A stretch of 11,566 nt of DNA from the NCBI GenBank assembly GCA_023390415.1, contig JAEWCW010000186.1:1-11566 (forward strand), written 5' to 3'. The DNA is from Pseudomonadota bacterium. Lineage in GTDB: Bacteria; Pseudomonadota; Alphaproteobacteria; Sphingomonadales; Sphingomonadaceae. The position numbers were made by a program, and so were the translations under genes. A model generated the notes under the pieces. The model was given only the letters and a program-made list of their open reading frames with translations. It ran no database searches and was not told the origin of the DNA. Shown here piece after piece: positions 6,248 through 11,566 of the stretch. How positions within the stretch are numbered: position 1 is the stretch's first letter; the number at the start of each line of letters is the position of its first letter.

Positions 6248-7462
6248 ATGCGGGCCCTGACCGAAACCGAAAATGGAGTCGTCGAGGCCGCCGCGGCCGA
6301 GCCGATGCTGGGCCAGGTCGAGGCCTGGTCCGCGGTCAACAGCGGCTCGCGCAACCTCGACGGATTGGGCGAGGTTGCTGGCCTCCTCGCCGACGCCTTC
6401 TCGGTGCTTCCGGGCGCGCTCACCTTGGTCGATCCGGCCCCGGTCGAGGCGATCGATCCCAACGGGCGCGCGCGCGAGATCGCCCACGGCCGCAACCTCC
6501 ATCTGCGCGTCCGGCCCGAGGCGCCGGCGCAATTGCTGTTCACCGGCCACATGGACACCGTGTTCGGCCCCGATCACCCGTTCCAGCAAGTCTTCTGGCG
6601 CGAGCCGGACTCGGTGCTCGGCGGCCCCGGGGTCGCCGACATGAAGGGCGGGCTTGCGGTGATGCTGGCGGCGCTCAAGGCGCTCGAGGCGTCACCGGCG
6701 CGGGACCGCTTCGGCTACGAGGTCGTGATCAACTCAGACGAGGAAGTGGGCTCGCCCGGCTCCGCCGCGCTCATCGCGGACGCTGCGCGCGGAAAGGCCG
6801 CGGCCTTCACCTACGAGCCCTCCGCGCTGCCCGACGGCACCCTCGCCGGCGCCCGGCCGGGGAGCGGCAATTTCTCGCTGGTCGTCACCGGCAGGAGCGC
6901 CCATGCCGGCCGCAATCCCGAGGACGGTCGCAACGCGCTTCTCGCCGCCGCCGCCCTCGCACTCCGGCTCGAGCAGGCGCGGATGCCCGGCCTCAGCGTC
7001 AATCCGGCGCGGATCGACGGGGGCAGCCCGAACAACGTCGTTCCGGATCACGCCATCCTGCGGGTCAATATGCGCCCGCGCACGCCCGAGGGCCAGGAGG
7101 CGGCGCAGCGCGCGCTCGAGGAAGCGGTCGGCGAGATCGCGGCGGCGCGCGACGTCAGCATCGCCATCCACGGCGGATGGGGCCGTCCGCCGAAGCCGTT
7201 GACGGCAGAGGCGCGCAAGTTGTTCGAGCTGGTCGCTGCAGCGGGCGCCGATCTCGGCCAGGCGATCGGCTGGCGGGACAGCGGCGGCGTCTGCGACGGC
7301 AACAACATCGCCGCCTGCGGCGTGCCGGTGATCGACACGATGGGGGTGCGCGGGGGCGCCATCCACTCGGCCGACGAATATCTGATCGTGGACAGCCTTG
7401 CGGAGCGGGCGCAGCTCAGCGCGCTTGCCATCCTGAGGCTGATCGAAGGGGGTTTGAAGTGA
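6248..7462 (+). CDS. M20-family metallohydrolase/deacylase (candidate N-succinylglutamate desuccinylase)
   Basis: A 404-residue dinuclear zinc enzyme of the ArgE/DapE/carboxypeptidase G2 family, which splits amide bonds of N-acylated or peptide-linked amino acids. The metal ligands are all visible: H101 with D103 (TGHMDTV), bridging D131 (GVADMKGG), E165 as base and E166 as ligand (NSDEEVGSPGS), E190 (TYEPS) and H373 (GAIHSADE). The lid/dimerisation domain is about 205-310 (GRSAHAGRNPEDGRNA, then GGSPNNVVPD). It overlaps astA by GTGA, so it is co-translated with arginine succinyltransferase. That makes desuccinylation of N-succinylglutamate, the last Ast step usually done by unrelated AstE, a reasonable guess. 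Carboxypeptidase G2-like or acetylornithine-type activity are alternatives. The ATG at 6248 has only a weak GAGCGGG upstream. Confidence 0.8.
   Translation: MRALTETENGVVEAAAAEPMLGQVEAWSAVNSGSRNLDGLGEVAGLLADAFSVLPGALTLVDPAPVEAIDPNGRAREIAHGRNLHLRVRPEAPAQLLFTGHMDTVFGPDHPFQQVFWREPDSVLGGPGVADMKGGLAVMLAALKALEASPARDRFGYEVVINSDEEVGSPGSAALIADAARGKAAAFTYEPSALPDGTLAGARPGSGNFSLVVTGRSAHAGRNPEDGRNALLAAAALALRLEQARMPGLSVNPARIDGGSPNNVVPDHAILRVNMRPRTPEGQEAAQRALEEAVGEIAAARDVSIAIHGGWGRPPKPLTAEARKLFELVAAAGADLGQAIGWRDSGGVCDGNNIAACGVPVIDTMGVRGGAIHSADEYLIVDSLAERAQLSALAILRLIEGGLK
7446..7452 (+). promoter_or_regulatory. Ribosome binding site that fixes the GTG start of astA
   Basis: AAGGGGG lies 6 bases before the GTG at 7459, inside the last codons of the M20 gene. 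It picks this GTG over any start in the long open frame that runs back to 7177. Confidence 0.6.
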
Positions 7463-8478
7463 GTTACCGGGTGCGTCCCGCGCGGGGCGAGGATTTCGAA
7501 TCGGTCTACGAAATGGCGAAGCTGACCGGGGGCGGCTTTACCAACCTGCCGCCGGACCGTGGCACTCTGGTCGAGAAGCTGATCCGGTCCGAGCATGCCT
7601 TTGCCCGCGAGGCCGACGAGCCTGCCCCGGACATGTTCATGTTCGTGCTCGAAAATGTCGACGATGGGCGGATCTGCGGCACCTGCCAGGCTTTCGGCCA
7701 GGTCGGGATGGAGAATCCCTTCTACTCCTACCGCATCACGACGCTGACCCAGACGTCGCCGCAGCTTGGCAAGACCTTCCGGGCCGAGAGCCTCAACCTG
7801 GTCACTGATTTCGACGGCTGCTCGGAGGTCGGCGGGCTCTTCCTCCACCCCGAGGCCCGCGCCGGCGGCCTCGGCCTCCTGCTCGCGCGCAGCCGCTACC
7901 TCTTCATCAAGCTCCACCGGGCGCGCTTCGCCGACAAGCTTCTCGCCGAGCTTCGCGGCGTCATCGACGAAGCCGGTCACTCGCCCTTCTGGGACGCCAT
8001 CGCGGGCCGCTTCTTCGGCATGGACTTCCGCGAGGCGGACGAGTTCAACGCCACCCACGGTACCCAGTTCATCGCCGATCTGATGCCGAAGACCCCGATC
8101 TACACCGCCCTCCTCCCCGAAAGCGCGCGCGCGGTGATGGCCGAGCCCCACCCGTCCGGCCGCGCCGCGATGAAGATGCTGGAGCGCGAGGGCTTCACCA
8201 ATGACGGCTATATCGACATTTTCGACGGCGGCCCGACCATGACCGTTGCCACCGACCAGATCCGCACCGTCCGCGAGGCGCGGGACGAGGTCGTCGCCGA
8301 GATCAGGGATCCGGACGCTGGCCAGCCGATGCTCCTCGCCGCCGGCCGCCTCACCGGCTTCGCCGCCTGCCAGGGCCGCGTCGGCGCTCATCCGGACGGC
8401 GGCGCAATCATCGATCCGAAAAGCGCCGAGATGCTCGGGCTGACCGTCGGCGACGCCTTCGTCGCCGCCTCCCGCTGA
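7459..8478 (+). CDS. astA: Arginine N-succinyltransferase
   Basis: A 339-residue enzyme, of normal family length, that transfers the succinyl group of succinyl-CoA to the alpha-amino group of arginine. This is the first step of the ammonia-producing arginine succinyltransferase pathway. Family marks are the N-terminal YRVRPARGEDF (3-13), GGGFTNLPPDR (24-34), EVGGLFLHPEAR (123-134) in the GNAT-like acyl-CoA site, SPFWDAIAGRFFGMDFREAD (175-194) and HPSGRAAMKMLEREGF (231-246). The open frame extends back to 7177, but that part is a shadow of the M20 gene. The GTG at 7459 has a strong AAGGGGG and overlaps the upstream stop (GTGA), and translation from there gives the correct N-terminus. Four bases separate it from astB. 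Bacteria with two-subunit AruF/AruG have tandem copies; only one copy is seen here. Confidence 0.93.
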   Translation: MSYRVRPARGEDFESVYEMAKLTGGGFTNLPPDRGTLVEKLIRSEHAFAREADEPAPDMFMFVLENVDDGRICGTCQAFGQVGMENPFYSYRITTLTQTSPQLGKTFRAESLNLVTDFDGCSEVGGLFLHPEARAGGLGLLLARSRYLFIKLHRARFADKLLAELRGVIDEAGHSPFWDAIAGRFFGMDFREADEFNATHGTQFIADLMPKTPIYTALLPESARAVMAEPHPSGRAAMKMLEREGFTNDGYIDIFDGGPTMTVATDQIRTVREARDEVVAEIRDPDAGQPMLLAAGRLTGFAACQGRVGAHPDGGAIIDPKSAEMLGLTVGDAFVAASR

Positions 8479-8482
8479 CCCG

Positions 8483-9733
8483 ATGCTTCGCGAGATTAAT
8501 TTCGACGGGATCATCGGGCCGAGCCACAATTATGCGGGCCTGAGCTTCGGCAACATCGCCTCGGCGACCAACAAGGGCCTGGTCTCGCATCCCAAGGCGG
8601 CGGCGCTCCAGGGCATCGCCAAGATGCGCCACAATCTTCGCCTCGGCCTTCCGCAGGGTATCCTCCTCCCCCACAAGAGGCCGGACGAGGACTGGCTCGC
8701 CGCGCTCGGAACGACTGTCGCCGACGCCCCCGCCTCGCTCCGTCCCGCCGCCTTCTCCGCCTCGGCGATGTGGGCCGCCAACGCGGCGACCGTCTCGCCG
8801 GCACCGGACACGGCGGACGGCCGCACGCACCTCACCGTCGCGAACCTGACGACGATGCCCCACCGCAGCCACGAATGGCCGGCCACACTCACCCAGCTCC
8901 GTTTGGCCTTCGCCGACGAGCGTCATTTCGCGGTCCACGCCCCCGTCCCCGCCACCTTCGGCGACGAGGGCGCCGCCAACCATATGCGGATCGCGCCCAC
9001 CCACGACACGCCGGGAGTCGAGATCTTCGTCTACGGCCTGCGGGGCGGCGCCTATCCGGCGCGCCAGCATGTCGAGGCGTGCCGTGCGGTCGCCCGATTC
9101 CACGGCCTCGATCCAGAGCGCACCCTCTTCGTCGCCCAGTCCGAGGAGGCGATCGCCGCCGGCGCCTTCCACAACGACGTGGTCGCCGTCGCCAACGAGA
9201 ATCTCCTCTTCGCCCACGAAAAGGCGTTCGCCGATCGCCCGGCCTTCTACGCCGAGCTGAAGCGGCTCGTGCCCGAGGTCGAGCTCGTCGAGGTGCCCGA
9301 GAGCGGGGTGAGCCTCGACGACGCGATCCGCTCCTATTTGTTCAACGCCCAGCTCGTGACTCTGCCGGAGGGCGGGATGGGCCTGATCCTCCCCGAGGAA
9401 GCGCGCGAGACACCGAACGTCTGGGCATGGCTCGAGGAGATGGCCGCCGGCAACGGCCCGATTCGCCGCCTGTTCGTCGTCGACGTCCGCCAGTCCATGG
9501 CCAATGGCGGCGGCCCCGCCTGCCTCCGCCTGCGAGTCATCGCCGATCCCGCTACAATCGATCCGCGCTTCCTGCTCGACGAAGCCCGGCTCGACCGGAT
9601 CAGCGATGTGATCGAGGCCCACTGGCCCGACCAGATCACCCCCGAAGACCTCACCGACCCGACCCTCCCGCCGCGCCTCGAAGCCGCGCGGTGCGCCCTG
9701 ACCCGGGCCTTGGACCTAGCTCAGCTGGATTGA
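8483..9733 (+). CDS. astB: N-succinylarginine dihydrolase
   Basis: A 416-residue enzyme that turns N2-succinylarginine into N2-succinylornithine with release of ammonia and CO2, the second Ast step. It belongs to the pentein (amidinotransferase-fold) superfamily. The catalytic triad is visible as E162 (GDEGAANHMRI), H230 (GAFHNDVVAVANENLLF) and C347 (GGGPACLRLRV), matching Glu174, His248 and Cys365 of the E. coli enzyme. The N-terminal NFDGIIGPSHNYAGLSFGN (6-24) is also characteristic. It is about 25-30 residues shorter than most gammaproteobacterial AstB proteins, with the catalytic residues intact. It follows astA by 4 bases. The next steps, astC (aminotransferase) and astD (semialdehyde dehydrogenase), are not in the window. 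Its stop is one base from the stop of the opposing lipoprotein gene. Confidence 0.94.
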   Translation: MLREINFDGIIGPSHNYAGLSFGNIASATNKGLVSHPKAAALQGIAKMRHNLRLGLPQGILLPHKRPDEDWLAALGTTVADAPASLRPAAFSASAMWAANAATVSPAPDTADGRTHLTVANLTTMPHRSHEWPATLTQLRLAFADERHFAVHAPVPATFGDEGAANHMRIAPTHDTPGVEIFVYGLRGGAYPARQHVEACRAVARFHGLDPERTLFVAQSEEAIAAGAFHNDVVAVANENLLFAHEKAFADRPAFYAELKRLVPEVELVEVPESGVSLDDAIRSYLFNAQLVTLPEGGMGLILPEEARETPNVWAWLEEMAAGNGPIRRLFVVDVRQSMANGGGPACLRLRVIADPATIDPRFLLDEARLDRISDVIEAHWPDQITPEDLTDPTLPPRLEAARCALTRALDLAQLD

Positions 9734-9734
9734 G

Positions 9735-9995
9735 CTATTGAGCCTTGTCGACGGCGTTGGCGGCGCCGTTGGTGATCGCCGCCGCGCGGCGCTCTTCCAT
9801 CTCCCGGACGCGCTGCTCCTCGCGCTGCCTCGCCTCCTCGACCAGGCGGGCGCGCGCGGCCTCGTCGGCGGCGATGATGTTGTTGAAGGTCTGGTCGAGC
9901 ACTGCCGGATCCGGCTCGTCGGCGCCCGAACCGCAGGCGGAGAGCGCCGCGAGTAGAGGCAGGCACAGGGTTCTGACAGGAAAATGCATCCGCAC
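9735..9995 (-). CDS. Small lipoprotein with a charged helix, function unknown
   Basis: An 86-residue protein with a short type II signal peptide and lipobox LSAC (18-21), so Cys21 should be lipid-modified. The next residues are GSG, without Asp at +2, which by the E. coli rule would favour outer-membrane sorting. The mature part is only about 66 residues. Residues 42-74 are rich in Glu, Arg and Ala and look like one long amphipathic helix or coiled coil. The tail is AITNGAANAVDKAQ. I do not recognise the family. The start is GTG at 9995 with GGAG 11 bases upstream, or ATG at 9989 with a poorer site; both keep a usable signal peptide. It is divergent from the permease gene and converges on astB with one base between stops, so the two ends cannot hold separate classical terminators between the genes. 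Confidence 0.75.
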   Translation of the reverse strand: MRMHFPVRTLCLPLLAALSACGSGADEPDPAVLDQTFNNIIAADEAARARLVEEARQREEQRVREMEERRAAAITNGAANAVDKAQ

Positions 9996-10082
9996 CGAAC
10001 GTTTCGCTCCCCATTCGGTTCACCGCCGGCGGGTTGCCGCGCGCACGCATCCTGTTAGCCTCGGACCGACAGGGGGGCGCCC
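9996..10082. promoter_or_regulatory. Divergent intergenic region, lipoprotein/permease
   Basis: These 87 bases must hold promoters for both neighbours. On the plus strand TTGCCG (10034-10039) followed by TAGCCT (10056-10061, 16-base spacer) could serve the permease. On the minus strand GGCTAACAG over the same spot could act as a -10 for the lipoprotein, but I see no good -35. AGGGGGG at 10071-10077 is a clear ribosome site for the permease. The promoter boxes are tentative. Confidence 0.3.
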
Positions 10083-11408
10083 ATGACCGACCAGCGACAG
10101 GGGCATTTGCTGCGAGTGCTCGGCCTCGCCTTCGGCCTGGCGCTCGGCCTCGGCGGAATGATCGGCGGCGGAATTCTGCGCACGCCCGGCGAGGTCTTTG
10201 CGCACGTTCCCTCGCCCTGGCTCGTCCTCGGCCTGTGGGCGGCGGCGGCGCTTCATTCCGCGCTCACCGGCAACATCGTCGCCGAGGTGATGACCGCAGT
10301 CCCGCGCTCGGGCGGCCTGTTCAACGTCGCCGAGCGCGCGTTCGGCGCCTTCGGCGCGGTCTTGGTCGGCTGGACGGATTGGCTGCTCAACGTCGCGGCG
10401 CTGGCCGCCCTCTCGATCGCGCTGGCCGAGTTCCTGGCGCTCGCACTGCCTGGAGCTGCGCCTTATTCGACGCCGGTCGCGGTCGCCGCATGCCTCGCCT
10501 TCACCGCGATCAACTGGATCGGAGTCCGCGAGGGCAGCCGGACGCAGATCGTCACCAGCGCGGCAAAGGCGGCGATGCTCGTGGGAATCGTCATTCTCGT
10601 CTTCCTGCTGAGCCCGGGCGCTGGAGCTGCGGCGGCGAGGCCGTCGGGGGCGATCGGCTTCGCCGCGGCGATCGTCGCCTACCAGTTGATCATCGGCGCC
10701 TATAATGGCTGGTCCTATACCGGCTATTTCGCCGAGGAGGACCGGGCGCCCGAGCGCAACATTCCGCGCTCGCTGTTCGGCTCGATCGCTGCGGTCGCCG
10801 CCATCTACCTCGTGATGAACGCCGCGCTCATCTACGCGCTGCCGGTCGATCGGCTGAGCGGCGCCGATCTGCCGCTCGCCTTGGCCGCGGAGGGCATTTT
10901 CGGACCTGCAGCGATTGCCGCGGTCGCCATCGTCGCGGTCGTCACTGTGATCGGCACGATCAACGCCAGCCTGATGATCGCGACCCGGATCCTCCACGGC
11001 CTCGGCCGCGACCTTTTCCTCCCGGCCATGACCGCACATGTGAATCGCGGCGGGACGCCCGACGTCGCGCTCCTGCTGTCGGCGGCGCTCGCGGTCGTCC
11101 TGATCCTCACCGGCACGTTCGAAACGGTGTTCCTGTTCCTCGGCGCGCTCGCTCTGTTCATCTACGCGCTGATCGACATCGCCTTCTTCGTCCTGCGCTG
11201 GCGCGAGCCGGAGCTTCCGCGCCCCTATCGCGCCCGGCTCTATCCCTTGCTCCCGGCGCTTGCCCTGCTGCTCGATCTGGGCGTGCTCGTCGCGGTCTTC
11301 GTCGGCGATCCCGGCCAGGCGCTCTACATGGCCATCGCGGTCGCAGTCTGCGTCCCGTTGACCATGATCGCTCGCCAGGCCCGCCGTGCCCAGAGGGGCA
11401 ATGCCTGA
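10083..11408 (+). CDS. APC-superfamily amino acid permease
   Basis: A 441-residue inner-membrane transporter with about 11-12 predicted spans. The first helix holds the APC substrate-site motif GGMIGGGILRTPG (24-36). Later marks are the PRSGGLFNVAERAFG stretch (74-88) and the cytoplasmic loop EEDRAPERNIPRSL (218-231), typical of this superfamily. Such carriers move amino acids by proton symport or exchange. The substrate cannot be read from sequence. The nearby arginine-degradation genes suggest a basic or general amino acid, but a minus-strand gene lies between, so they do not share an operon. The start ATG at 10083 has AGGGGGG 5 bases upstream. The C-terminus is short and basic (RQARRAQRGNA), as expected for a cytoplasmic tail. 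It ends 21 bases before the convergent tRNA gene. Confidence 0.85.
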   Translation: MTDQRQGHLLRVLGLAFGLALGLGGMIGGGILRTPGEVFAHVPSPWLVLGLWAAAALHSALTGNIVAEVMTAVPRSGGLFNVAERAFGAFGAVLVGWTDWLLNVAALAALSIALAEFLALALPGAAPYSTPVAVAACLAFTAINWIGVREGSRTQIVTSAAKAAMLVGIVILVFLLSPGAGAAAARPSGAIGFAAAIVAYQLIIGAYNGWSYTGYFAEEDRAPERNIPRSLFGSIAAVAAIYLVMNAALIYALPVDRLSGADLPLALAAEGIFGPAAIAAVAIVAVVTVIGTINASLMIATRILHGLGRDLFLPAMTAHVNRGGTPDVALLLSAALAVVLILTGTFETVFLFLGALALFIYALIDIAFFVLRWREPELPRPYRARLYPLLPALALLLDLGVLVAVFVGDPGQALYMAIAVAVCVPLTMIARQARRAQRGNA

Positions 11409-11429
11409 CATTTCAACGATTTAGGGAAA

Positions 11430-11506
11430 TGGCGCGCCCGAAAGGATTCGAACCTCTGACCCCCAGATTCGTAGTCTGGTGCTCTATCCAGCTGAGCTAC
11501 GGGCGC
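11430..11506 (-). tRNA. tRNA-Arg (anticodon ACG), CCA encoded
   Basis: Reading the minus strand from 11506, a full cloverleaf forms. The acceptor stem GCGCCCG pairs with CGGGCGC, the D arm is GCTC/GAGC, and the anticodon stem CCAGA/TCTGG carries loop CTACGAA with anticodon ACG. A 5-base variable stretch precedes the T arm AGAGG/CCTTT with loop TTCGAAT. The discriminator base is G and the 3' CCA is encoded at 11432-11430. With A34 changed to inosine it would read CGU, CGC and CGA. The length of 77 bases including CCA is normal. Confidence 0.96.
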
Positions 11507-11518
11507 GCGGTAGGGCGG

Positions 11519-11547
11519 CACATAAGGGGCAAGTTTCGGGCGCGCAA
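11519..11547 (-). promoter_or_regulatory. Candidate tRNA-Arg promoter
   Basis: On the minus strand TTGCGC (11547-11542), 17 bases, then TATGTG (11524-11519). A start about 7 bases on would leave a 5' leader of a few bases before the mature tRNA end at 11506. Both boxes are partial matches. Confidence 0.35.
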
Positions 11548-11566
11548 CCCCGTTGCTCGCAAAAGC

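Noticed and set aside
7048..8529. A 493-codon minus-strand frame antisense to the M20 gene and astA
   Set aside because: It spans two well-supported genes on the other strand and has no recognisable domain; it is a frame shadow.
10020..11411. A 463-codon minus-strand frame antisense to the permease
   Set aside because: The product is extremely Arg/Asp/Glu/Gln-rich and soluble-looking, the mirror image of hydrophobic membrane codons. The permease has the APC motifs and a good ribosome site.
11324..11521. A 65-codon minus-strand frame with the peptide PVAQLDRAPDYESGGQRF
   Set aside because: This peptide is the well-known chance translation of a tRNA gene; the frame covers tRNA-Arg(ACG).
11430..11566. 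tRNA-Arg as an attachment site for an integrated element
   Set aside because: No integrase gene, no duplicated tRNA 3' end and no change in composition is seen next to it in this window.

Overview
This is a GC-rich, gene-dense stretch of ordinary bacterial chromosome, best read as an alphaproteobacterium and probably a sphingomonad. The reasons are the strong G/C bias at third codon positions, an aerobic-type two-gene KorAB, an arginine succinyltransferase (Ast) cluster, and an intergenic REP-type repeat whose chance translation gives the 'PAFAGMT' peptide familiar from sphingomonad genomes. The taxonomic call is an inference. I see no phage, insertion sequence, CRISPR array or other foreign DNA.

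Layout. At the left edge is the 3' end of an acyl-CoA dehydrogenase gene (+). It runs convergently into a cyclopropane-fatty-acid-synthase-family methyltransferase gene (-), and the two stop codons overlap. Next comes a 119-bp REP doublet, then a minus-strand operon read right to left: korA, a 29-codon single-span membrane protein gene not normally annotated, and korB. All three are joined by ATGA stop/start overlaps. A 171-bp divergent promoter region follows. From it a five-gene plus-strand run starts: HSL-family esterase (TTG start), the RNA pyrophosphohydrolase rppH (ATGA overlap), an M20 metallo-deacylase, astA (GTG start, GTGA overlap) and astB. A small lipoprotein gene (-) meets astB tail to tail with one base between them. 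Across a short divergent gap from it is an APC-family amino acid permease gene (+). The window closes with tRNA-Arg(ACG) on the minus strand, with its CCA end encoded.

How the genes fit together. The M20-astA-astB block points to arginine catabolism through succinylated intermediates, ending in glutamate and 2-oxoglutarate. astC, astD and a classical astE are not in the window, and the M20 enzyme is a plausible substitute for AstE. KorAB interconverts 2-oxoglutarate and succinyl-CoA using ferredoxin; succinyl-CoA is the co-substrate of AstA and 2-oxoglutarate the end product of the pathway, so the neighbourhood is metabolically coherent, though this may be coincidence. The acyl-CoA dehydrogenase and the CFA-family enzyme concern fatty acids and membrane lipids.

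The items most worth a second look are the microprotein gene inside korAB, the possible AstE replacement, the altered bicarbonate-site residues in the CFA-family protein, and the REP doublet whose two hairpins differ by paired, compensating changes.
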